From the NCBI RefSeq assembly GCF_001487105.1, contig NZ_LN913000.1, forward strand, positions 62,001 to 126,000: a stretch of DNA of 64,000 nucleotides, read 5' to 3'. The position numbers and the translations under genes are program-made. This DNA is from Mediterraneibacter massiliensis. GTDB taxonomy: Bacteria > Bacillota > Clostridia > Lachnospirales > Lachnospiraceae. Shown piece by piece: positions 44,125 to 51,288 of the stretch (the stretch's first letter is position 1; the number at the start of each line of letters is the position of its first letter). Under the pieces are notes generated by a model. It searched no databases and was not told the DNA's origin. It worked only from the letters and a program-made list of their open reading frames with translations.

Positions 44125-45678
44125 TTGACTAATAGAGAAAAGAACACGGAAAAACGTCCGAATATAGTACTGTTTGTGAGTGATCATTTCCGAAGGGAAG
44201 CGTTAGGACATACTGGCAACGAAGTAAAGGCTACCCCCTTTTTAGATACATATGCAGGAACAGAAGCCGTAAGCTTTAAACATGCATTTTGTCAAAACCC
44301 TGTGTGTGTACCTAGTCGATGTAGTTTCCTGTCCGGGAGATATCCTCATGTAGAAGGCTTTAGGACCATGCACCATTTGCAGTCTGCAAGGGACCAGAAT
44401 ATTTTGAGGGAATTAAAAAAAGCTGGATATTATGTGTATTTTGGCGGGAAGAATGATGTTTTTAAAAAAGAAATACCGGTCAATGAATATTGTGATTATC
44501 GGTCAGATGCATTTCACGAGTATAATTGTATCCGAGATGGAGTGCCTTTGGAAGCTGAGTTTCATTCTGTTTTAGGAAAGTTTACGAAGGAAGAGATTTT
44601 AGCGGCAGAGAAAGAGAAAGAAAACTCCAGATATGAAAAAAATAAAAGAAATTACTATGCCCTTTATCAAGGCCTTATGGAGACGGACAATCCGTTGGCT
44701 GTAGGTTATACAGGACTGGAGGATGCGCAGATAGAAGATGCCCTCCGTTTTATCAAAGAATATAAAGGAGACAGACCGCTGTGCATATATCTTGCCCTTA
44801 TGTTGCCTCATCCGCATTATGCTGCGACGGAAGCGGACTATCGTGCAATCGATGCAGATAAAATAGAGATTCCTGTAAGATTGGATGAAAAACAGAGAAA
44901 GAATAAAGCGTCAATATTAGAGGGGATACGGAAAAACCATAGATTGTATGAATGGAAAGATGAAGAATTGAAAGAATTCAAACATATGTATTATGCTATG
45001 GTGCATCATATCGATCATAATTTCTCCAGGATGATCACATGTTTAAAAGAAAAGGGTATTTATGATGATACAGATGTGTTGTTGTTTTCGGATCATGGAG
45101 ACTATGCAGGAGAATATGAAATTGCAGAAATTAATCAGAATACATTTGAAGATGTGCTGACTAATATTCCTTTGCTTATTAAACCCCATAAAGGAATTGC
45201 ATGTACACCCCGCATTTCAGAAGCTTTGATAGAATTGACAGATGTAGCGATAACTATAGCAGAATTAACGGGCATAAGGCTTCCGGAATCGCATTTTGGT
45301 ATTTCCCTCCTGCCGCTGTTAGAAAAAGAAGAAGAAATCCGGGATGCGGTATTCTGTGAAGGCGGCAGGCTGGAAAATGAGATTCACTGTACAGATGGGG
45401 GGCATAAACCAGAAGCGCTGTATTGGGCAAGGACTTCGGTGCAGGAATCGATTCCCGAACATACAAAGGCAGTTATGATCCGTGATAAAGAATATAAGTA
45501 TATTTATCGTCTTTATGAAGGTGATGAATTTTATGATTTGGAAAATGATCCTAAAGAAATGTATAATGAGATAAAAAATGTACATTTTGAAGAGAAAATT
45601 GCTATAATGAAGGAACGACTGCTTCGATTTTTGATCGAAACAACGGACTGTGTCCCAAAGTATAGAGATGAGAGGTAG
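44125..45678 (+). CDS. Cytoplasmic Cys-type sulfatase
   Basis: This alkaline-phosphatase-superfamily sulfatase of 517 residues removes sulfate esters. Metal residues are Asp20 (VSDHF) and Asp323/His324 (SDHGDYAGEY). The C-x-P-S-R motif starts at Cys61 (PVCVPSRCSFLSG), whose cysteine must be changed to formylglycine by a maturase. No signal peptide is present, so it works in the cytoplasm on imported sugar. The start is TTG behind GGAGGGG. No anaerobic maturase gene is in the window. Placement between GH4 and PTS IIB is unusual and informative. Confidence 0.88.
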   Translation: MTNREKNTEKRPNIVLFVSDHFRREALGHTGNEVKATPFLDTYAGTEAVSFKHAFCQNPVCVPSRCSFLSGRYPHVEGFRTMHHLQSARDQNILRELKKAGYYVYFGGKNDVFKKEIPVNEYCDYRSDAFHEYNCIRDGVPLEAEFHSVLGKFTKEEILAAEKEKENSRYEKNKRNYYALYQGLMETDNPLAVGYTGLEDAQIEDALRFIKEYKGDRPLCIYLALMLPHPHYAATEADYRAIDADKIEIPVRLDEKQRKNKASILEGIRKNHRLYEWKDEELKEFKHMYYAMVHHIDHNFSRMITCLKEKGIYDDTDVLLFSDHGDYAGEYEIAEINQNTFEDVLTNIPLLIKPHKGIACTPRISEALIELTDVAITIAELTGIRLPESHFGISLLPLLEKEEEIRDAVFCEGGRLENEIHCTDGGHKPEALYWARTSVQESIPEHTKAVMIRDKEYKYIYRLYEGDEFYDLENDPKEMYNEIKNVHFEEKIAIMKERLLRFLIETTDCVPKYRDER

Positions 45679-45702
45679 TAATCTAGCGGAAAGGAGAGAA
45701 AA

Positions 45703-46023
45703 ATGGGAAAGAGAAGGATCATGTTAGCGTGTGTGGCAGGAATGAGTACGAGTCTGCTAGTGAGTAAAATGCAGAAAGCAGCACAAGAGAAGAATATGGA
45801 CATTGAAATTTTTGCTGTTCCTGCGCCAGAGGCAATGGAGGAAATAAAAAAGGAACTTGTAGATGCGGTGCTTTTAGGACCGCAGGTGAGATTTATGGAA
45901 CCTGATTTTAAACAGCAGTTAGAACCGCAGGGGATTGTTGTGGGAGTCATACCTATGCTGGACTATGGGATGATGAATGGAAGTAAAGTCTTGGAGTTTG
46001 CAGTGAATTTACTGGAGAAATAA
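45703..46023 (+). CDS. PTS cellobiose/lactose-family EIIB
   Basis: This 106-residue cytoplasmic phosphotransfer protein carries the phospho-cysteine Cys10 in MLACVAGMSTSLLVSKM. VDAVLLGPQVRFM is typical of the family. It passes phosphate from IIA to sugar bound by EIIC. It lies in the operon between the sulfatase and IIA genes. Confidence 0.92.
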   Translation: MGKRRIMLACVAGMSTSLLVSKMQKAAQEKNMDIEIFAVPAPEAMEEIKKELVDAVLLGPQVRFMEPDFKQQLEPQGIVVGVIPMLDYGMMNGSKVLEFAVNLLEK

Positions 46024-46034
46024 GAGGAAGAAAA

Positions 46035-46343
46035 ATGGAAGAAAAAAATATAGAAACGATTATGCAGTTGATCGTGTATGGGGGAAACGGGAAAAGCTGT
46101 TCGATGGAGGCAATCCGCGCTGCAAAGTCAGGAGATTTCAAGTTGGCAGATGAGAAAATTAAGGAAGCGGAGGAATCTTTGCTACAGGCACATCACGCAC
46201 AGACAGAAATGCTAACGGGAGAAGCGAATGGTGAGAAGGTAGAACTTTCGTTGCTTATGATACATGCGCAAGATCATTTGATGACAGGGACTGCGTTTAA
46301 AGATCTGGCAAAAGAAATCATTGATTTGTATCGGGTAAAATAA
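46035..46343 (+). CDS. PTS cellobiose/lactose-family EIIA
   Basis: This 102-residue helical protein is the first specific phosphocarrier. The active histidine is likely His77 in LLMIHAQDHLMTG; LQAHHAQTEML is also conserved. It is last in the operon and 11 bases after IIB. Confidence 0.92.
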   Translation: MEEKNIETIMQLIVYGGNGKSCSMEAIRAAKSGDFKLADEKIKEAEESLLQAHHAQTEMLTGEANGEKVELSLLMIHAQDHLMTGTAFKDLAKEIIDLYRVK

Positions 46344-46413
46344 AGTCAGGGAGAGCGGCATTCTGCAAAATATAAAGAAAAGGCGGCAGAGCCGGAGACA
46401 ACGGAGTAATAGA

Positions 46414-46446
46414 AGAGACGAGGGATATAAATCCTTCGTCTCTTTT
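46414..46446 (+). terminator. Terminator of the PTS/sulfatase operon
   Basis: AGAGACGAGGGAT pairs with ATCCTTCGTCTCT (one G-T pair) around ATAA and is followed by TTTG. It is also near the end of the convergent ferredoxin gene. Confidence 0.7.
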
Positions 46447-46478
46447 GCTTGTGATCACTTTGCGATTTATTTCAAAGA

Positions 46479-46649
46479 TTATTCTGCTGAAATAGCACCT
46501 GTCGGGCATGCAGCTTCACATGCTCCACAGTCTACGCATGCATCAGCGTCGATTTCATATTTGCCATCTCCTTCAGAAATAGCTCCTACTGGACATTCGC
46601 CTTCGCAAGAACCACAGCTTACACATTCATCACTGATTACGTGTGCCAT
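46479..46649 (-). CDS. 2[4Fe-4S] ferredoxin
   Basis: This 56-residue electron carrier of the clostridial type has two CxxCxxCxxxC clusters (CVSCGSCEGECP and CVDCGACEAACP). The ATG at 46649 follows AGGAGG, and longer in-frame starts would add a hydrophobic tail foreign to the family. It is single-gene and likely strongly expressed, from TTGTAT, a 17-base spacer and TAGAAT. Confidence 0.95.
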   Translation of the reverse strand: MAHVISDECVSCGSCEGECPVGAISEGDGKYEIDADACVDCGACEAACPTGAISAE

Positions 46650-46701
46650 AGTATGTACCTCCTTTATAAATTTACAACAGATATTTGCACCTGTTATCCC
46701 C

Positions 46702-46730
46702 ATTCTAATACAATTAAAATAAATATACAA
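46702..46730 (-). promoter_or_regulatory. Promoter of the ferredoxin gene
   Basis: On the minus strand: TTGTAT (46730-46725), a 17-base spacer and TAGAAT (46707-46702), 53 bases from the start codon. Confidence 0.55.
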
Positions 46731-46879
46731 GCAGTTTTATGCTCTAAATTAAATACAAAGTAATAAAAAATTAAGAAAAATTTCCTTTCTTTTTTTTAAA
46801 CTTTCATGTATTGTATATAGGTAGTGTACGTATCAGACAGGATGATATGAGATGGATTTATAATACTGGAGGCTGCAAA

Positions 46880-48043
46880 ATGAAAAAGAGATTTGTTATA
46901 CTTACATCGGCTGCCGTTTGTATAACAGCACTTATAGGCGGATGTGGTTCGGATCATGAAGGGAATACCTTTACGGGAGATAAGAAGGAGGAACCTGTGT
47001 ATCAGGCGAATCTAAACGCTGTTTCTCCTGCGGCATACAGAAATGTAAAAGGCTTGGAACTTGAGCCGGGCACATATATTTCGATCATCGGGAAGGATGA
47101 CAGTTCTTCCTATTGGAAAGCGGTACGCGCCGGTGTCGAACAGGCGGCGGCGGATTTAAATGAGGTGCTGGGCTATAGCGGGGATGAGAAGATAAAGGTC
47201 ACCTATAATGCTCCAGATAGTGTGGAGAATATTGACGAACAGGTGAATATTCTGGATGAAGAATTGTCGAGGTATCCAAATGCACTGGGTATTGCGAGTA
47301 TTGATGAATCTGCGTCCAGCGTACAGTTTGACCTGGCTACAGAAAATGGGATCCCGATCATCGGACTGGATTCCGGTAATACCTATCAGGGCATACAGTG
47401 CATATGTAAGACAGATAATGCTGATGCCGCTAAGACAGGAGCCTATAAACTTTGCGATGAACTGGAGGATGAAGGGGAAGTGATCCTGTTTGTCCATGAT
47501 TCTGTATCAAGTACGGCGAAAGAACGGGAAGCAAGTTTTAAGGCGGAGATAGAGGCTGCGCATCCGGGCATGAAGGTTGTGGAAACAATCTACTGTGACC
47601 AGTTGGAAGAGATGAAAAAGACGGCAGCAGAAGAAATGAACGTCAAGAAAGCGAAAGAAAAGGAAGAAATCACGGCTGATAGTATGAGTGATGAGGATGT
47701 GATCCAGTATTATCTGGAAAAATATCCGGAAGTGAAAGGGTATTTTGGCACGAATGTTACGGCTACACAATTGATCGTTACAACATTGAAGCAGATGGAA
47801 ACCAGAGAAGATGTCGTTGTGATGGGGTTTGATGCGGGAGAAGCACAGCTGGAATCTCTGAAAGACGGGGAAGTAGAAGGGCTGGTCGTGCAGAATCCAT
47901 TCGGCATTGGGTATTCTTCTGTTGTAGCGGCAGCAAGAAGCGCATTGGAAATCGGAAATGAAGCTGTTGTGAACACGGGATATATCTGGGTGACAAAGGA
48001 AAACATGGAAGAAGATTCGATAAAGAACATGTTGTATGAGTAA
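46880..48043 (+). CDS. Sugar-binding lipoprotein (periplasmic-binding-protein type 4), orphan
   Basis: This exported lipoprotein of 387 residues has a signal peptide ending in the lipobox LIGGCGS. Its two-lobed binding fold resembles ribose/galactose-binding proteins (GTYISIIGKDDSSSYWKAVR; GIPIIGLDSGNTYQ; VVVMGFDAGEAQLESLKDGE). The ATG at 46880 follows CTGGAGG. A charged insertion (AKEKEEITADSMSDEDVIQY) sits between the lobes and is absent in short homologues. No ABC permease or ATPase gene is adjacent, so it may feed a distant transporter or a chemosensor or kinase. Sugar specificity unknown. Confidence 0.85.
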   Translation: MKKRFVILTSAAVCITALIGGCGSDHEGNTFTGDKKEEPVYQANLNAVSPAAYRNVKGLELEPGTYISIIGKDDSSSYWKAVRAGVEQAAADLNEVLGYSGDEKIKVTYNAPDSVENIDEQVNILDEELSRYPNALGIASIDESASSVQFDLATENGIPIIGLDSGNTYQGIQCICKTDNADAAKTGAYKLCDELEDEGEVILFVHDSVSSTAKEREASFKAEIEAAHPGMKVVETIYCDQLEEMKKTAAEEMNVKKAKEKEEITADSMSDEDVIQYYLEKYPEVKGYFGTNVTATQLIVTTLKQMETREDVVVMGFDAGEAQLESLKDGEVEGLVVQNPFGIGYSSVVAAARSALEIGNEAVVNTGYIWVTKENMEEDSIKNMLYE

Positions 48044-48074
48044 TATGTACAAGATGAAGCGATAAAAATACGAA

Positions 48075-48122
48075 AACCGGCGTACAGGCAGGAGGAGAAA
48101 GCTGCTGTATGCCGGTTCTTTT
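48075..48122. terminator. Bidirectional terminator
   Basis: AACCGGCGTACAGGCAG and GCTGCTGTATGCCGGTT form a long stem with few mismatches. A's on the left and TTCTTTTATTT on the right let it serve both the binding-protein gene and the leftward aldolase gene. Confidence 0.75.
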
Positions 48123-48130
48123 ATTTAGTG

Positions 48131-49021
48131 TTATACTCCGTTATAGATTAATTTTTTTTCAATGACTTCATCCAGTTTTGCTTTTGCCGCAGTGTCCAGA
48201 GGAAGCAGCGGACGACGGACATTTCCAGCATGTATTCCCTGCCGTTTAAGGATATATTTGATGGAAGCAGGAAGACCGACAGTAAGGAGTGTTTGAAGAA
48301 TATCTGTGGAAGCGGAAAGGATTTTATAAATCTCACTTTTCCGGGGCGTATCATATAATGCAACAATCTGTTTGTATTGCGGCAGCATGAAATTGAAAGT
48401 GCTTCCGATAAAACCATCACAATGATAGTTCAGCATGGGGATCATCCGGCTTTCAAAACCTCCCATGATTTTAATAGCAGGGTTGATGGATTTGATACGT
48501 TTCATTCTGTAGGACTGAAGATTGGTATGTTTTATCATTCCGACCGCACCAGATTTCAAAAGAGCGCGGATTTCTGCGTCATCCGTATTCAGATCTACAT
48601 GTGTGCTGGAAGGAATATCATAATACAGGACAGGTTGTCCAGCAGCTTCTGCCAGATTATAATAGTAGTGTGCCAGTTCTTTTGTAGTAAATGCAAAATA
48701 AAAAGGCGGCGTGGAGGCAATCTGTTTTATGCCGCAGGCAAGAGCGGCTTTCGTCATTTCTATTGCGTGATCTGTGCTGATGGAACCAACGTGTGCAAAA
48801 GTTTCAAAATCCGGTAGAGTATTGGCAGCTAGTTCAAACATGTGGATCCGTTCTTCTGTAGAAAGTAAGAAACATTCGCCTACACTTCCGCCGATAAAGA
48901 AACCATCTGCCCCTTCTTTTATATTTTTTTTCCACAATTTTTGCATTTCCATATCATTGATTTGATTATTTTCATCGAAGATCGTAACGGAGGCTGCAAT
49001 CATTTCTTTATGGTCTGTCAT
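48131..49021 (-). CDS. N-acetylneuraminate lyase-like aldolase (DapA/NanA family)
   Basis: This 296-residue TIM barrel of the dihydrodipicolinate synthase/N-acetylneuraminate lyase family is probably tetrameric and cytoplasmic. GFFIGGSVGECFLLSTEER is much closer to NanA than to DapA (cf. GGSTGE). The tyrosine in YYDIPSSTHVDL and the Schiff-base lysine in GMIKHTN are present. No other sialic-acid genes (nanE, nanK, transporter) are nearby, so the substrate may be another 2-keto-3-deoxy acid. It is monocistronic. The symbol nanA is deliberately not assigned. Confidence 0.82.
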   Translation of the reverse strand: MTDHKEMIAASVTIFDENNQINDMEMQKLWKKNIKEGADGFFIGGSVGECFLLSTEERIHMFELAANTLPDFETFAHVGSISTDHAIEMTKAALACGIKQIASTPPFYFAFTTKELAHYYYNLAEAAGQPVLYYDIPSSTHVDLNTDDAEIRALLKSGAVGMIKHTNLQSYRMKRIKSINPAIKIMGGFESRMIPMLNYHCDGFIGSTFNFMLPQYKQIVALYDTPRKSEIYKILSASTDILQTLLTVGLPASIKYILKRQGIHAGNVRRPLLPLDTAAKAKLDEVIEKKLIYNGV

Positions 49022-49119
49022 AATTCTCTGTTCCTTTCTATTGACCTCATATCAAGATCAAAGTAGTAAAATTGGCGTGATTGATTTTAAGGAAATAAGT
49101 AGTTATTTTTACCTTTTGC

Positions 49120-50523
49120 CTAAGCCTTGCTCAGAGAAAAAATAAATTCGGTTCCTACCCCTTCAGTACTGATCACATTGATGTGTTCGTCATGGGCGGA
49201 GATGATTTCCTTGACAATGGACAGCCCAAGTCCGGTCCCTTTTTTATCCTTGCCGCGGGAGAGATCTGATTTATAGAAACGCTCCCATATTTTATTCAAT
49301 TCTTTTCTTGGTATTCCGATACCAGAGTCCTTTACGGAAATAAAAAGTTTATCATTTTTCTGCGTTACTTCTACGACAACAGAAGAGTCGTTGTCACTAA
49401 ACTTAACGGCATTATCTACCAGATTGTACAGAACCTGCTGTATTTTACGTTTATCTGCATATACCTTCGGAGGAACGTGCAGAAGCAGCAGCTGTATAGA
49501 GACATGTTTGGCAGTACAGACGCCTTCGAAGGAGGCGGCTGTATTTTTTATGACATCCTGTATATCAAAGGCTGTTTTATCCAGCAGCAGTTCTTGTGTA
49601 TCGAACTCATTCAGAGTAAGCAGATCTTTTGTCAGATCTGTTAAGCGTTCTGTTTCAAATAGAATGATCTTCAAGTATTTTTCGTGCAGTTCGGGCGGAA
49701 TGGTGCCATCGGTCATTGCTTCCACATATCCCTTTATGGAGGTCAGAGGAGAACGAAAGTCGTGAGACACATTGGCGACAAACTTTTTCTGGTAGTCCTC
49801 CATGTCCTTTAACTGTGAGGACATATAGTTTAGAGAAGCGGACAGGTACCCCATTTCGTCATGGGTATAGACCGGGATTTCGTAATCCAGGTTGCCCAGG
49901 GCATACTGTTTGGCAGCTTCCGTGACCTGTGCAAGAGGACGGAAGATGAAAAAATGAAAGCCAAGCAGGAAGATAAAGGAGAGGATGTAAATGACGAGCA
50001 GGGTGATATAGATCGTAAACATCAGATCCTGGCAAGTTTTGTCAATAGAAGAAATAGGACTGTGTATGAGCAAATATCCTTTTGTTGCAAAACCTTGTGT
50101 GACAGGCGCCATGACGGTGATAACATCCTCATCAAAATAGCCATGATAATCCCCGATGATATACTGGTTGTTTCCAATCTCAGCAGGATCAAAATCTTCT
50201 ATTGTCTCCGGGGCAATATTGTCATCCAGATTCGACGAAGTGATCAGGACTCCCGCTTTATCTACGAACCATAGAGAAGAGCCGAGATAGAGCTTCATTG
50301 CCGTTAACTGTGAGTGCACGGACCAAGACGTCATGTTTCCGGAGAAATAGGAAGGCAGGTACTCGTTAGAGATCAGATGTGCTTCCTTAAATAATGTCTG
50401 GGAGGTACTTTCTTCCAGTCGGTCTTTGATCAACTGCGGAGAAAGTGTGGCAGTTGCGAATATACTTAAGAATCCAAATATGATATATAAAATGATAAAT
50501 TTTAAGTACAGAGTACTTTTCAT
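49120..50523 (-). CDS. Sensor histidine kinase
   Basis: This membrane kinase of 467 residues has a first helix at about 8-28, an extracellular sensor of about 135 residues, a second helix (about 170-192), HAMP, a phosphoacceptor histidine in NVSHDFRSPLTSIKGY, and an ATPase domain with VDNAVKFSDND and GTGLGLSIVKEI. It sits just downstream of the response regulator gene, and the two form one two-component system. Signal not identifiable. The SasA/PhoR-like kinases are the nearest group by eye. Confidence 0.92.
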   Translation of the reverse strand: MKSTLYLKFIILYIIFGFLSIFATATLSPQLIKDRLEESTSQTLFKEAHLISNEYLPSYFSGNMTSWSVHSQLTAMKLYLGSSLWFVDKAGVLITSSNLDDNIAPETIEDFDPAEIGNNQYIIGDYHGYFDEDVITVMAPVTQGFATKGYLLIHSPISSIDKTCQDLMFTIYITLLVIYILSFIFLLGFHFFIFRPLAQVTEAAKQYALGNLDYEIPVYTHDEMGYLSASLNYMSSQLKDMEDYQKKFVANVSHDFRSPLTSIKGYVEAMTDGTIPPELHEKYLKIILFETERLTDLTKDLLTLNEFDTQELLLDKTAFDIQDVIKNTAASFEGVCTAKHVSIQLLLLHVPPKVYADKRKIQQVLYNLVDNAVKFSDNDSSVVVEVTQKNDKLFISVKDSGIGIPRKELNKIWERFYKSDLSRGKDKKGTGLGLSIVKEIISAHDEHINVISTEGVGTEFIFSLSKA

Positions 50524-50550
50524 AGAGCACTTCCTTTGGATATATAGTGT

Positions 50551-51252
50551 TTATTTCACTTCAAATTTATAACCGATCCCCCATACAGTGCTTAAACTCC
50601 AGGAGGCATGATCCTTGATCTTTTCGCGCAGACGCTTGATATGGACGTCTACGGTACGGGTATCTCCGATATATTCATATCCCCAGATACGGTCTAAGAG
50701 CTGCTCTCTTGTAAAGACCTGATTGGGGGAGGCTGCGAGAAAATAGAGTAATTCCAGTTCCTTCGGCGGCATTTCGACAGGTTTTCCATCGCAGAGAACG
50801 GAATAATTTGTCAGGTTGATGACTAAACCGTCATATTCTACACATTTTGTTTTCTCTTTCTCCGGTTCTTCGGTTTTGACCGGTTGGTAGCGGCGGAGGA
50901 CTGCGCGGACACGCGCTACCATTTCCTTGGAGTCAAAAGGCTTCATGATATAATCATCAGCGCCCAGTTCTAGTCCTAAGACTTTATCAAATACTTCGCC
51001 CTTTGCGGACAGCATGATAATCGGGGTAGAAGATTTTGCCCGGATCTCTCGACATACCTGGTATCCGTCGATACCGGGAAGCATCAGATCGAGTAAGATA
51101 AGATTCGGACGGTAGGTTTCAAAAGCCGTCAGGGCATCTTCTCCGTTGTAAACCATTTTTGTATCAAAACATTCTTTTGTAAGATAGAGAGAGATCAGTT
51201 CTGCAATATTTTCGTCATCATCTACTATCAGAATTTTTTGTTTTCCTATCAT
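50551..51252 (-). CDS. OmpR-family response regulator
   Basis: This 233-residue regulator has the phosphoacceptor Asp in LILLDLMLPGIDGYQ and the conserved Lys in DDYIMKPF. The C-terminal winged helix reads VFTREQLLDRIWGYEYIG and ends with SLSTVWGIGYKFE. A 15-residue charged linker (KTEEPEKEKTK) separates the two. It is first in a two-gene operon with the histidine kinase, 27 bases apart. The target genes cannot be deduced here. Confidence 0.93.
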   Translation of the reverse strand: MIGKQKILIVDDDENIAELISLYLTKECFDTKMVYNGEDALTAFETYRPNLILLDLMLPGIDGYQVCREIRAKSSTPIIMLSAKGEVFDKVLGLELGADDYIMKPFDSKEMVARVRAVLRRYQPVKTEEPEKEKTKCVEYDGLVINLTNYSVLCDGKPVEMPPKELELLYFLAASPNQVFTREQLLDRIWGYEYIGDTRTVDVHIKRLREKIKDHASWSLSTVWGIGYKFEVK

Positions 51253-51288
51253 AGCGTCCTCCTTATTATTTGTTTTGTGTTTTTATAC

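Noticed and set aside
48131..49021. Sialic-acid catabolic locus
   Set aside because: Only the aldolase is present; no epimerase, kinase, sialidase or transporter genes are near.
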